Assembly: GCF_004114535.1 (NCBI RefSeq)
Contig: NZ_LBJC01000016.1
Coordinates: 1-64,000, forward strand
DNA: 64,000 nt
Reading direction: 5' to 3'
Origin: Bradyrhizobium nanningense
Lineage (GTDB): Bacteria; Pseudomonadota; Alphaproteobacteria; Rhizobiales; Xanthobacteraceae
The stretch's first letter is position 1; the number at the start of each line of letters is the position of its first letter. Position numbers and translations under genes: made by a program. Below the pieces are notes generated by a model. That model did no database searches. It saw only the letters and a list, made by a program, of their open reading frames with translations, and was not told the origin of the DNA. Positions 44,691-54,130 of this stretch are shown here, piece by piece.

Positions 44691-46637
44691 CTATGCAGCG
44701 GATTCTGCTGCGCCATCGAGATCACTTCGATCGCCCGCCGTGTAGTCATAGGGGAGCTTCAATTGAGAGCGAAACTCAAATAGCGGCAACATGCATAGAT
44801 GAAAGATCAGCCAGCATGCGTAGACCGCATCATCGCCGTACGGATCGCCATCGCTGAGCAAGCCATGCGAAAGCCGGTTACGAAGATTGGGGCCGATCTT
44901 TTTCAAGAACGTATTCTCGATATTCGCGACAATGGCGTCGCCAAATACAGCTAAGAGCTCCGATCGCATCTGATCAAAGAGCGAGGAGATTGTACGATCT
45001 TCCTGTGTCTTGGTCGCGTCATCCAGCTTCGAGACGTCATGTCCCGAACTCTTGAGCACATGCCGAAGCGATTGCTCAAGGAGAGGCGTCAGAATATAGG
45101 TCGCTCCGACAAAATCGCCCTGGAAGAAGCGGGTGAAACCGCGGGAGTAGGTCATGACAAGATTGAGCGGTACGAAAGCGCTATGTACGAGCAACTGCTC
45201 AAACACGTCATCGGCGATATAGTAGTCTCTGGTAATGGTCTGACGCGCAATCTCGGCCGCAGCTGCTGCGATGTGTCGACGAATTCTTTCGCCCTCTGCG
45301 ACCTGGCGCTCGACGGCTGAAGCGTCTGCACCATCACCCAAGCCGGCGCCCTCGCTCCGGTGCACGACTTTGCCTTCACGGTCATGGTGTGAGCCGCCGA
45401 AGAGCGATGATAACGGGTGTTCCCGGATGGTGTCTCGCGCTTCCTGCTCGAGCGCTGCCGGATCGGGAGATCTACTGAGCGCCGCAAAAGCGAACAGCTT
45501 GTCGCGCAGTGATGGGTGCTGCATCTGCTGTTCGACCTGTCTCGCCAACTCCTCGATGTCTGTAGGAATGGAGAAACCGGACATCTCGTCGGCAATGCCG
45601 GCCTGAACATCTACCAGCCGATGCCTTAGCTCTTTTCGTCGATCCTTCGTGCCGGGCACGCCGTGCAACTCGCCTATCGCTTCGGTAAGTGTCTGGGAGG
45701 CCAAAAGAGCCATCGGCTGGCTGGCCGCGATGGCGACAAGTTGGTCGGCGGCCGAGGACTGCGAGCGGTGCTGATCGTCGGTCCTTTTCGCAAGGCGATA
45801 CCCGCGTGCCGCCATACGCCATAGTTTGACGATCGTGTGCGGATCGGAGCCCTTGGGAAGCTTGGCGATGAGTGCCTCAATCTGACTGCTGATCTCGCCG
45901 GCATCGCCAACGCCAAAATCGAGAGCTAGATGACCAAACCAGAGGGAGGGGACCATCAATCCCTGCTCGAAGGCCTTCACCCTTTGTGCCGATACAATAT
46001 CTCGCGCTGCCGCAGGGCCTCGCTTGTCAGCCCCAATGGCACGGCCGATTAAGAGGGCCCGACGGAGCAGATCGCGGGCGTCGAACGTAAGGACGCCACG
46101 ATCATCCTCGCCGCGAAACCGAAGTTCGCCCGCGCCAACCTTCGCCACGATATCGGCGTAGGACTCGGCGGCTATGGCTGCGAGCTGAGCCTTGCGATCG
46201 ACGACCCAACAGATGTCCGCAAGCCGTGCGCGAAGGACCGGATGCGTGGCGCGCCTTGCCATCTCCGCCAGTACCTCAGCAGGCGGACCGCAAAAATCGA
46301 CCGGAAGGGCTGTGCGACCACCATCGGCGGTAACCATCAGCGCCCCGAAGGGCTCGTTCGGTTCTTTCGATCGGAATATCATCCCAGCAGCCGCCGACAG
46401 CATCTGGAAGACGCGGGCCGCTGGCGTATCGGCCAATTCACCATTCGAACCGATGGACCCGCCGGCCGCGCTGAATAGGTCCGACAAGGTTGAGCTATCC
46501 GCGCTCTTCGATTCCGCTACAGGAGCCTCGAAGTCGAAATCAGCGAGGTCAGATAGAGTCGCTCTTGCCCAGGGCGGCGGTGGCGGGTTTGACGCGCTTG
46601 CGTCCTCTGATGCATTGCCGGGAGATAAATCCTCCAT
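44691..46637 (-). CDS. DUF4209-domain protein with HEPN-like C-terminus
   Basis: 648 residues. The C-terminal DUF4209 region (FFQGDFVGATYILTPLLEQS, LRHVLKSSGHDVSKL) ends with IGPNLRNRLSHGLLSDGDPY, an R-N-x(3)-H motif typical of HEPN-type RNases. The N-terminal ~60 residues are acidic and disordered, and the middle is helical. Proteins of this group are found in defence islands and are suspected RNA-targeting effectors. The gene stands alone, divergent from a small hypothetical gene. Confidence 0.7.
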   Translation of the reverse strand: MEDLSPGNASEDASASNPPPPPWARATLSDLADFDFEAPVAESKSADSSTLSDLFSAAGGSIGSNGELADTPAARVFQMLSAAAGMIFRSKEPNEPFGALMVTADGGRTALPVDFCGPPAEVLAEMARRATHPVLRARLADICWVVDRKAQLAAIAAESYADIVAKVGAGELRFRGEDDRGVLTFDARDLLRRALLIGRAIGADKRGPAAARDIVSAQRVKAFEQGLMVPSLWFGHLALDFGVGDAGEISSQIEALIAKLPKGSDPHTIVKLWRMAARGYRLAKRTDDQHRSQSSAADQLVAIAASQPMALLASQTLTEAIGELHGVPGTKDRRKELRHRLVDVQAGIADEMSGFSIPTDIEELARQVEQQMQHPSLRDKLFAFAALSRSPDPAALEQEARDTIREHPLSSLFGGSHHDREGKVVHRSEGAGLGDGADASAVERQVAEGERIRRHIAAAAAEIARQTITRDYYIADDVFEQLLVHSAFVPLNLVMTYSRGFTRFFQGDFVGATYILTPLLEQSLRHVLKSSGHDVSKLDDATKTQEDRTISSLFDQMRSELLAVFGDAIVANIENTFLKKIGPNLRNRLSHGLLSDGDPYGDDAVYACWLIFHLCMLPLFEFRSQLKLPYDYTAGDRSDLDGAAESAA

Positions 46638-46874
46638 AGTCCTCTCATCATTGCGGTGGGGTTCGCGTGAGGGTTGATAGCTTCCTATTTGGGGGTTGAT
46701 GAGTGAGCGATCAAGGTGGCTCGCGCGCTGCGGGGAAGTGTGTAGGACGCGGCGCGGTAGCTCTCCCGATTACTGACCATTCCGGTTCATTCCAGAGCGA
46801 TTCCCGACCCTTTCGCTCTCGATCAATGTCTGATCCCGCTAGCCTCTCCGATCAACCACAAGAGAGGAGATACC

Positions 46875-47351
46875 ATGAAAGTCATCACCATAGGAAAGAA
46901 GCTGGTACCCGTCGAACAGGTCGCGTTCGTCGAGCCGTTCGATCCCGCAGCCAATCCCGAATTCAAACCCGAGAAGGACTACAAGGGCCGGATCGTCCTG
47001 CTCAATCGGGACATCGTACTCACCGGGCAGACGCCGCAAGAGTTTGCGGCCGAATACGAGCTCCACCTCTTCACCGAGGACAGTGTTGCCGTCAATCGGG
47101 CCATCGTGTTCAGAGTCGAGACCTTCGGGCCGACCGAGAGCTTCAAGCCAGCGAAGCCCTACAAGACACGGCTCAAATGGCGGGATCTGACCGGCGGGGA
47201 GTAGAGCAAGCTTCTTCTGACCGAGGCCGAGACCGTCATCGCTGAAATCCTTGGCGCCAAGGCAGAACTGCCCAAGCCGGCGAAGCGTCCTACGCGGCGG
47301 CTTGGCAGAGGCCGCAATGGATCGCGCCGCATGGAGGCTTATCGCACCTAG
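46875..47351 (+). pseudogene. Hypothetical protein split by an in-frame amber codon
   Basis: AGAGAGGAG lies just ahead of ATG 46875 (MKVITIGKKLVPVEQVAFVE). The frame runs 109 codons to TAG at 47202-47204, then continues in the same frame for 48 more codons (SKLLLTEAETVIAEILGAKA, ELPKPAKRPTRRLGRG) to TAG at 47349-47351. The continuation is protein-like and basic at the end, so the first TAG is probably a nonsense mutation, or a leaky stop. The product is unrecognised. Confidence 0.55.
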
Positions 47352-47438
47352 AGAGCGCAGGTAGCAAATCAAGCCCCGGTTGGACCTCCAGTCTTGTACC
47401 GTGCATGCTAAAGAAAGACGTTTTGCGGGAGAGCGGAG

Positions 47439-48338
47439 ATGCGAAAGCTCGTCGATACGAACTACCTCAAGTCCGAAAAACTGCGCGAATATCTAGCCGA
47501 TCCCGCGAACATCGCCGTTATCCCCGACTACGTTATGATCGAAGCGCTCGCCAGTGGCGATGCAGCATCCATCTGCGAACGGTTCAAGATTCTGGCCGAA
47601 TACCCCGGCCAGGTCCGGGTCTTGAAGTCAACCCATGCGATCAGCGGCCTGCGTGTAAAGCGGCGAAGCCGTGGTCTTCAGAAGCGCCTCATCGAGCGCG
47701 ATCAAACCGCCAATTTCAGCAAGTTCTATGCAACGCTTGAGCTGGCGCGCGACGGCGACGAGCCTGCCAAGCGGCTCCTGGCGCAGAAGTCGGCTGCGGC
47801 GGCCGCCGAAATCGCGCAATTGCGAAAGGGTCAGGAGACCTACACCGCCAATCTGGCCGAGCATGCCAAGAAATACACGGATGCCGAGCTTGCCATTCTG
47901 ACCAAGGGAAAGCCAATCCCTCAGGAGTTGTTCAGCAAGGTCACGGGAGAGATCGTCGCACTCGCCGACAACATGTTCATGGCGCATGGCTACTTCAAGA
48001 AGCAGCCTCCGACGAGGACGTTGTCCAACGCATTCATATTCCGCTACGCCGTTGCGGGCTATGTCGTGGCGCTTCGCTGCATCAAGGAAGGTGGCGCGCA
48101 AGGAGCATCGGCGAAGAACATAGGCAACCAGATCATTGATGCGATGATCGCGGCATATGCAACGTATTTCGATGGCTTCCTCAGCGAGGACAAGAGAGCG
48201 CAACAAATCTATGAGACCACAGGCGATCTGCTGAAGTTCTATCATCACGACATCAAACGCTTCGAAGAAGCGTCTGCGGCAGCAAAGGTTTCTGCGGATG
48301 CAACCATCAGTAAGGCGACAGCCCTCGCCGAAGCATGA
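47439..48338 (+). CDS. PIN-like domain protein
   Basis: 299 residues with GAGCGGAG before the ATG. MRKLVDTNYLKSEKLREYLA has the first acidic residue of PIN-type RNases, VIPDYVMIEALASG the second (Glu), and FLSEDKRAQQIYETTGDLLK fits the C-terminal acidic site (ED). The central ~150 residues are an unusual helical insertion (LRKGQETYTANLAEHAKKYT). Likely a metal-dependent RNase effector or toxin; no antitoxin is seen next to it apart from the broken gene upstream. A strong hairpin follows. Confidence 0.65.
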   Translation: MRKLVDTNYLKSEKLREYLADPANIAVIPDYVMIEALASGDAASICERFKILAEYPGQVRVLKSTHAISGLRVKRRSRGLQKRLIERDQTANFSKFYATLELARDGDEPAKRLLAQKSAAAAAEIAQLRKGQETYTANLAEHAKKYTDAELAILTKGKPIPQELFSKVTGEIVALADNMFMAHGYFKKQPPTRTLSNAFIFRYAVAGYVVALRCIKEGGAQGASAKNIGNQIIDAMIAAYATYFDGFLSEDKRAQQIYETTGDLLKFYHHDIKRFEEASAAAKVSADATISKATALAEA

Positions 48339-48356
48339 CACGCCGAATGTTGTCAC

Positions 48357-48380
48357 AACGGCCGCCGTCAGGCGGCCGTT
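48357..48380 (+). terminator. Hairpin after the PIN-like gene
   Basis: AACGGCCGCC (48357-48366), loop GTCA, GGCGGCCGTT (48371-48380): a perfect 10-bp stem 18 bases past the stop, with only a short T start (TTTAG) after it. Confidence 0.6.
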
Positions 48381-48392
48381 TAGGGGACACCG

Positions 48393-48682
48393 GACGAGCT
48401 CGACTTCGAACCCGTCGTCAAGCTGTTCAACCCTTGCGGAGCCGCCACCTGGTGCTCACCGAGATTGATCCCGACGATCACACCGTCGCCTGGGGCCTTT
48501 GCGATCTCGGCATCGGCTTTCCCGAGTTCGGCACCGTCGGCCTGACGGAGCTCGCCGCCTATCGCGGGCGCCTTGGGCTCGGGATCGAACGCGATCTTCA
48601 CTTCAAGGCGCGCGGGCCGATCTCGGCCGACATTCAAGCCGTCAATAAGGCAGATCGGATTGTCGAAGACATTAGCTTGTAA
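48393..48682 (+). pseudogene. DUF2958 protein fragment, frameshifted
   Basis: DELDFEPVVKLFNPCGAATW reads in one frame; the next frame continues VLTEIDPDDHTVAWGLCDLG, IGFPEFGTVGL and LGIERDLHFKARGPISADIQ to a stop at 48680-48682. This is the DUF2958 protein found on many conjugative plasmids and ICEs, without its first ~15 residues and with one base missing near 48452. Confidence 0.7.
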
Positions 48683-48740
48683 GGCCGTGATGGAGGTGCT
48701 CAATGAGCATCTCCATCATCGTCTTCGGCGGGGCAATACC

Positions 48741-49769
48741 TTAGTCAAGAAATGTACAGGCCGCCCCCTGTTCATCGGCGAGGTTCAACATCTGCGCCGA
48801 CCCGGCGCGACGCCTCCTGACGAACAGTCCAATCGTTCGCCAGAGGTCCGCGAACAAGTTCGGTCTTGTCGGCTCCTCGAAGCCCTGTCGAATCTCGCGC
48901 CATGTTTGCCGGGGCATGCGAATCCCTCCATCGACGGACGACGCGCCGCCCGCAAAAAGCGGGTGGAGGTATTCAAGCGCATAGCCTGCCACCCAGATAA
49001 AATCGCGCGATCCTGCGTGGAGGTAAGGATTGCTCCACCGGTAAATCCGGGCAACATCGTGAAAATCGACAGCGAACTCGATGTTGCTGAGGTGAGGCCT
49101 GATCGCATCGAAGAGCTCACTAAGGGCGATCGGCACCAGACCGCCATTCCTCGTATCGATATAGCTATACACGCCGAAAGCCGACCGAAGCCGGTTCTCA
49201 ATGGCAGTCCGCAACACGGCGACGCCGATGAAGGGCGCTCGGTCTCTGAAAGTCATTCCCGAGAAACGCCCATAAACGGCTTGCTCGGCTCCTCGGTATA
49301 TCTCGAATGGATGTTCCTGAGTGCGCCGCCAACCGCCATACGTCCCCGGCAATTCCAACAGGCAGTGAGACGCCTGTTCGAACAAAATAATCCCATGGTC
49401 CAAAATGGTGTGAAGCCCTTCATGCAGGGTCTCCAGCCGCGTGTCGGTATAAGGGCTTGGCATACGTTGAAAGGTAGCCGCGGCCTTGATGTATTTGCGC
49501 GCTTCAGCATCAAGCATAGAGACATGCGCGTGATAGAATGTCTTCTCGTAAGGCATCTTCTCGAAATCGGCCGGTGTGGTTCGTAAGCCTTGGCGAACAG
49601 CATGATGGGCTTGCAAGGGCTTGGCGCGATCCTGCCCGATGATCCCCGCGAACTCGTTCCAAAGCCACGGGAGGCCCTCCGCTTCGGCCCAGGCCGAAAG
49701 CTCCGCCAGATTCGTGGCAGTCTTGTCGTGCCACCTCTGGAGCCCGCGCTTATAGTCATCAGTATCCAT
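48741..49769 (-). CDS. Hypothetical protein with HEPN-like features
   Basis: 342 residues, mostly helical (TLHEGLHTILDHGIILFEQA, LRTAIENRLRSAFGVYSYID). The stretches ENRLRSAF and NPYLHAGSRDF could supply the R and H of a HEPN-type fold, but the pair is not in the standard spacing, so this is tentative. It lies downstream of, and in the same direction as, the ubiquitin-like operon but 400 bases away. It may be a defence effector. Confidence 0.5.
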   Translation of the reverse strand: MDTDDYKRGLQRWHDKTATNLAELSAWAEAEGLPWLWNEFAGIIGQDRAKPLQAHHAVRQGLRTTPADFEKMPYEKTFYHAHVSMLDAEARKYIKAAATFQRMPSPYTDTRLETLHEGLHTILDHGIILFEQASHCLLELPGTYGGWRRTQEHPFEIYRGAEQAVYGRFSGMTFRDRAPFIGVAVLRTAIENRLRSAFGVYSYIDTRNGGLVPIALSELFDAIRPHLSNIEFAVDFHDVARIYRWSNPYLHAGSRDFIWVAGYALEYLHPLFAGGASSVDGGIRMPRQTWREIRQGFEEPTRPNLFADLWRTIGLFVRRRRAGSAQMLNLADEQGAACTFLD

Positions 49770-50169
49770 CTGTAATCTCGCTTCAATCGATCAATTGTCG
49801 GCTTACGATAGGCGTATGCCGTCAGTAAATTCCAGGTCGTATTGCACCATCCGCACGCCCAGACCAGGGGCGCTCAGGATGTCCGTTTTGGAGCAGCGCG
49901 AGGCCTGGTGCTGGCGAATCGGCGAGCGGGCTACTAATTTGGCGGATCGGCGAGTGGCCATAGCCACGTCCCCCAATAATGCATTTTCTTGCGAGCCAGA
50001 TTCTTGCCGGGAGGAAAAGGCTGCGCGACAGCCCGCGAGTAAATCCATGGTCCAGCGTGTTGGCTACGCCTCCGCAAGCCGCTTTTGTTACTGAGGCGCC
50101 CAACGCTCGAGCGGGGTCGAATAGGCCGCCGGCGGAGGGGGAGCCCGACTTAGAGAGGTGGGACCTTGG
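49770..50169. other. Intergenic, possible small gene
   Basis: A minus-strand frame of 81 codons (49803-50048) ends in VQYDLEFTDGIRLS but has no motif or convincing start. Otherwise nothing is seen. It probably holds the promoter of the gene ending at 48741. Confidence 0.3.
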
Positions 50170-51660
50170 CTAGGCCACGTTATGTTTGACATGCGCCGGC
50201 ATTCGTCGAGCAATGTCCTTGATGATGCGGTCGGCCAGTCGATATGCGTAGCGTCGCCGCCGATCCTGCTCCTCGCCCGCCCCTCCGTAGGACGCCTTGC
50301 GCAGAAGCTGCAATGCGATCACGCACGGATACTCGTATGGTGTGAGCTGAACGCTAAACGCCATTTGACGGACATATTGAATGGCATCGAGCAAATTAGC
50401 GCTTGGATCCTCTGGTCGCGGAGGGATAGCCGGTGCCATCAACGCCTCAACCTTATAGGCTTCCTCGGCAACCTTGATCCAATCGTCACCATTGACGATC
50501 CGTGTGTCGATCATCAAGGATACATCCAGGGCTGCGGGGTCTAAGGTGAGCGGGCCGTTCTCGATCGAGGCGAAATCAAGCATAATCGCCTCGTGGCCGG
50601 CGACCCGGACGTTTTGCCCGTGCAAGTCACCATGGGTCAAGCCAAGACGGTGTTTTATCTGCGGCAGCGCTGCCAGGAGCGATTCGAGTTCGTTGTATTC
50701 CGCGCAATGCTGGCCATTTTGGTCGCGTCGCTTGCGCAGCCGGGCCTTACGAAACAGGGAATAGGTGCTTGGCCGCGACAGGCGCATCCTTTCCAGGATA
50801 TTAGCATGGATGACATAGTGCGGCGCGTAGAACGCCTGGCGTCGCCAACCTCGAAGAGCTCCTTCGAACAACGAATGCAGCGGCGCTCGGCCAGCCCCCC
50901 GGTCTACGACCTCCTGGAGAGATTCCGATTGTTCGATAAAGTTGCCGGCGATGACCCCGGTCGTCGGGCCGAGCAGGCAGCGATCATGATCCAGGTTGGG
51001 CCGTTGGTTAAACGGCACATGCAATGTGGTGCACTCCCGGTAATTTGTCAGCTCACGCATAATCTTTTGAGCTTTGTCGAATTTAACGAAAAAGGGCAGA
51101 GGAATTGGCCCCACGCGAGAATTCAACAGGCTGGCAAACGCGCAATAGACTTTTGCGGAACCAGTCGTTTGCTTCACCAATTTGACCGAAGAGCAGTCCC
51201 CAAATGCACGCTTGAGAAGGATGAGTTCTTCGTCCGTGAGCAAATCAGCGCCGGTGATGGCGAGCGTTTCGCTCACCGGCGGTTCGTGCTCGATTCTTGC
51301 GATCGTCTCAATGATTAGGCCTTCTTGACCCCGCAATTTGACGTCGACGATGTCACGCATCCGCCACTTCTGGAGAATCTCCGCGACTCTTGGCGACTCC
51401 GAATATGAGCAGGTGATGATGCACTTGATGCCGTGACATGCCGCGTCATTCAGCAGGATGCGCAGTTCGTCGCTCAGCCGCGCTTCGACAGTACCATCAT
51501 CGAGTGCGATGATAATCGCTCTTCCCTGCGTCCGATGAACTCGCGACAGCGCGGTATCGAGAAGGTCTATCTTGAGGGCCCTGCTAGCGCACTCGGCTAA
51601 ACAGAGGGGCCCAGGTTCACCACCAATCCAGAGCAACCGATCTCTACGCATGGCGTTCAT
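50170..51660 (-). CDS. Kinase-like protein with receiver-like N-terminus, last gene of the ubiquitin-like operon
   Basis: 496 residues. Residues 1-130 look like a degenerate receiver-type alpha/beta domain (GRAIIIALDDGTVEARLSDE, ACHGIKCIITCSYSESPRVA). The rest is an aminoglycoside-phosphotransferase-like kinase: nucleotide loop TTGSAKVY, lysine in FFVKFDK (about 191), catalytic loop LTHGDLHGQNVRV (about 340) and metal-binding Asp in IMLDFASIENG (about 361). It resembles the TCAD9-type kinases predicted in ternary conflict systems. Its start overlaps the preceding small ubiquitin-like gene, so the two are coupled. It may phosphorylate a target or a component of the conjugation pathway. Confidence 0.7.
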   Translation of the reverse strand: MNAMRRDRLLWIGGEPGPLCLAECASRALKIDLLDTALSRVHRTQGRAIIIALDDGTVEARLSDELRILLNDAACHGIKCIITCSYSESPRVAEILQKWRMRDIVDVKLRGQEGLIIETIARIEHEPPVSETLAITGADLLTDEELILLKRAFGDCSSVKLVKQTTGSAKVYCAFASLLNSRVGPIPLPFFVKFDKAQKIMRELTNYRECTTLHVPFNQRPNLDHDRCLLGPTTGVIAGNFIEQSESLQEVVDRGAGRAPLHSLFEGALRGWRRQAFYAPHYVIHANILERMRLSRPSTYSLFRKARLRKRRDQNGQHCAEYNELESLLAALPQIKHRLGLTHGDLHGQNVRVAGHEAIMLDFASIENGPLTLDPAALDVSLMIDTRIVNGDDWIKVAEEAYKVEALMAPAIPPRPEDPSANLLDAIQYVRQMAFSVQLTPYEYPCVIALQLLRKASYGGAGEEQDRRRRYAYRLADRIIKDIARRMPAHVKHNVA

Positions 51661-51901
51661 CGATCAGGCTGCCAAACGCTGTCGGTGGTTTCGCGAACAC
51701 ATGTCTGATAGGGCCGGAGAGATCGAGCACTTCGGTATCGGTCAAGACGCGGTCCGGGTCAGTTCCCCGTCCCTCCGCGATGAGCTCATAGCCAGCCGGA
51801 ACTGCTCCGAGAAGACGAAGCTGGATACCGGTCACCTTCGCCGACGGGACCTCGAGCCTTTGGCCATTGAGAACCACGGCATGCTTGTCGTCGCTGCTCA
51901 C
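51644..51901 (-). CDS. Ubiquitin-like (multiubiquitin-type) small protein
   Basis: 85 residues with a beta-grasp-like layout: HAVVLNGQRLEVPSAKVTGI as strands and helix start, GAVPAGYELIAEGRGTDP, then VLDLSGPIRHVFAKPPTAFG and a short tail SLIDERHA. The tail KPPTxFG is shared with the first gene of the operon (SKPPTTFGAG). The extra residues after FG would have to be removed by the JAB peptidase before conjugation, if the same rules apply as for ubiquitin. The start is directly adjacent to the DUF6527 stop. Confidence 0.65.
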   Translation of the reverse strand: MSSDDKHAVVLNGQRLEVPSAKVTGIQLRLLGAVPAGYELIAEGRGTDPDRVLTDTEVLDLSGPIRHVFAKPPTAFGSLIDERHA

Positions 51902-52453
51902 CTAAGCTCTCCTGTCGACGATCGAAAACCTCGCCGGCCGGTCATCGGTCAAGCCGAAGCGAGAGCCCTTGACCGATGAACTCGCTATCCCGTCCGCAAC
52001 CAGCGAATTGCAGGCCCAAAGGGCCTCCCACGGAATAGCATCGATTTGGGCTGCCAGCTCTTCAAAATGCTTATGAGCAGCGCCTTTCGGTGGAAGAATA
52101 CTCCTTATCCGTCGCTTCAGCTCCTCGTCCTTCCAGCGCGGAGAGTCGAGCCCGTCGCACCAAATGAGATCGTTTCTCCAAAGAATGAAGTGAGCCCTGC
52201 AGCCGGTCTCGCGCCAGACAGACGGATAGAGGGTTACGGCGCCAGCCCGTTCGAAAAGCCGCCAGGCCGGGCCAGTTCGGGGGTCAAGATTGACGCTTAT
52301 AACCTCGCCGCACCCGTCGGGACACCTGATGGCCATCGACCTCAGGCTCCCTCTCCAAACGAGCGCGGCGTCGCCGGCGTTCGGGACGAGGTCGACAGCG
52401 TCGGAATGCCGTTCGGCCCGTCCGCGCATTGTTATCGTCTTGGCTCTAGCCAT
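51902..52453 (-). CDS. DUF6527 family protein
   Basis: 183 residues. The pattern MAIRCPDGCGEVISVNLDPR (CPDGC zinc-like knuckle), GPAWRLFERAGAVTLYPSVW and CRAHFILWRNDLIWCDG matches DUF6527 proteins, which accompany bacterial ubiquitin-like operons and related gene sets. The role is unknown. Its start overlaps the JAB-E1 stop by 8 bases. Confidence 0.7.
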   Translation of the reverse strand: MARAKTITMRGRAERHSDAVDLVPNAGDAALVWRGSLRSMAIRCPDGCGEVISVNLDPRTGPAWRLFERAGAVTLYPSVWRETGCRAHFILWRNDLIWCDGLDSPRWKDEELKRRIRSILPPKGAAHKHFEELAAQIDAIPWEALWACNSLVADGIASSSVKGSRFGLTDDRPARFSIVDRRA

Positions 52454-53738
52454 TGCGCCTCACGGGCAGCGGTTGTGAGTCGCCGGCGCCGGCCGCGGAA
52501 TCGGGACCGCAAAATACGCAGTTCGGGTCTTTTTGGGCGAGTACGGGAGCCAGACGTTGGCGATTGCCGTCGTAGACCAGGTACCGGGCTGGGGCGTCTA
52601 GGCCCGTGACCATCGATAGAAACATGGTCACCGCAGCCGACGCCACTGTCGAATTGATGCTTATCACCGCGGGCTGCACCACGCCTGGGCGACCCAAAAA
52701 GTAGGGATCGGCCTTTTCTTGCTCCGGCGTCATCATCTCTTCGCGGACCTGCCGGGAGTCCAGCTGTCCTAGACACCACAAGCACGGCTCCTCAGCGCTT
52801 AGAGCCTTCACGTGCCCAGCGAAACGCACAGCAGGTCCCGTTGCATCGATGGCAACGCCCATATCGATCGCGGAAATGCCGTATTGGTAGCTCACCTGAT
52901 TTATCAAGTGACGGCTTGCGTGGGAATCCGTGCAGCAGAAGATGAAATCGACCGAGGTCAATTCTTTGGCGGTCGCTTCGTCTACGACGTCGGCAACCAT
53001 GCTTCGCACTGCCGCTTCAGGCCGCAATGAATGGATGAGACGCTGCGCCACCGCGACCTTGGCGTTGCCGATATCGTTCGGAGTGGCTCCCACGGTCCGG
53101 TTTAGGTTGGTGCGCTCGACGGTATCGGGGTCGATCAGCAGGAAGTTTCTTACGCCGAGATAGGCGAGTTGTTGGGTGACGACTGATCCAGTGCCGCCCG
53201 CGCCCACCACAGCGATGCGAAGACGCTCCAGTTTGGCCTGACCGTCCGAGCCAAAGGCCCGGATTTGCCTGTCGTAGTCGGTGCCAGCGTCGTCTTGACC
53301 CACGGTTACGATCTCCTGCGAACCCAACACGCGCGCGGCGTGCGATTCCTTTGCGAACAGCAACGCGCAATGGGGAACTGACGGGCTGCGTCTCTTCGCG
53401 TACTCCGCCAACGCCACCTCGGCATTGTCGTCGATCGGCGAGAAAGTCGCAGGCGCAGCCTGATGCGGATGCGTGTGGCAATATACCAGCGACCAGCCGT
53501 TCAGGCTTGCCTTCTTCTCAATCGGGAGACCGAAACTCGGACTCAGTCGAATTGCGACCGCCGTCCTCACCTCGTACTGATCTTCCGGGACGACATGCAT
53601 TTCGCGTACGGCCAAGTGCCAGTCACCGCTCCGGCTCTCAGGTTCGCAGAGGAGGATCGCCGCCGATTCCAGGGTCGAGTGCCAGATGTCGTGGCGCAAG
53701 CGCTCGAAGTCGCCTTGGCCGAAGACCAATCGGATCAT
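52446..53738 (-). CDS. JAB deubiquitinase-E1 (ThiF) fusion protein
   Basis: 430 residues. N-terminal JAB/JAMM metalloprotease (about 1-150): VYCHTHPHQAAPATFSPIDD gives H-x-H-x(9)-S-x-x-D. C-terminal E1/ThiF adenylation domain (about 165-415): IAVVGAGGTGSVVTQQLAYL, LLIDPDTVERTNLNRT and IFCCTDSHASRHLINQ. Two Cys pairs (CLWC and CVFC) would bind zinc. I see no further cysteine after the CC in IFCCTD apart from these, so the E1 may activate without a standard thioester Cys. It would activate the Ubl by adenylation and also trim or remove it. Coupled to the E2 gene (ATGA). Confidence 0.85.
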   Translation of the reverse strand: MIRLVFGQGDFERLRHDIWHSTLESAAILLCEPESRSGDWHLAVREMHVVPEDQYEVRTAVAIRLSPSFGLPIEKKASLNGWSLVYCHTHPHQAAPATFSPIDDNAEVALAEYAKRRSPSVPHCALLFAKESHAARVLGSQEIVTVGQDDAGTDYDRQIRAFGSDGQAKLERLRIAVVGAGGTGSVVTQQLAYLGVRNFLLIDPDTVERTNLNRTVGATPNDIGNAKVAVAQRLIHSLRPEAAVRSMVADVVDEATAKELTSVDFIFCCTDSHASRHLINQVSYQYGISAIDMGVAIDATGPAVRFAGHVKALSAEEPCLWCLGQLDSRQVREEMMTPEQEKADPYFLGRPGVVQPAVISINSTVASAAVTMFLSMVTGLDAPARYLVYDGNRQRLAPVLAQKDPNCVFCGPDSAAGAGDSQPLPVRRNG

Positions 53739-54130
53739 TGAGGCTGCCTGAAGCGATCCAAGACGATCGACACGTAAGTCATCAGGTCGTCCCGGTTGGG
53801 ATTCCAGTTGTTCTGCGCGTCGACCACGTGCCAGGAGAACCAGCGGCCGACGATCGAAGTTTCCGGGATGTTGGTCACGTTACTCGCTTGCGGCGGGACG
53901 CCTGAGGAGAGGAGCAATCCCTGATCCGCCCAGAAGCAGTCGGGAGTGGGACCAGGGTAGCCGATCGGCACCAAGAAGTGGATCGCAGTGCGCGCCGCCG
54001 ACCAACCGGTGGGCAGTGTCACGTCCGGAATGCTCAACAGTCCCGCGCCCGACGGTAGCGGTTGCAGGGTGGCCGAGGGATAGCGCTCCCGGACCCGTTC
54101 AAACTGGCGTTGCGTGACCTGCGAAAGCAT
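53735..54130 (-). CDS. E2-like protein (prokaryotic E2 family E)
   Basis: 131 residues. AIHFLVPIGYPGPTPDCFWA, then NIPETSIVGRWFSWHVVD and WNPNRDDLMTYVSIVLDRF, match the Prok-E2_E pattern. The Cys in PDCFW is the likely site that accepts the activated Ubl; it is the only cysteine in the protein. The start overlaps the Ubl stop by one base (TGATG) and its end overlaps the JAB-E1 gene by four. Confidence 0.8.
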   Translation of the reverse strand: MLSQVTQRQFERVRERYPSATLQPLPSGAGLLSIPDVTLPTGWSAARTAIHFLVPIGYPGPTPDCFWADQGLLLSSGVPPQASNVTNIPETSIVGRWFSWHVVDAQNNWNPNRDDLMTYVSIVLDRFRQPQ

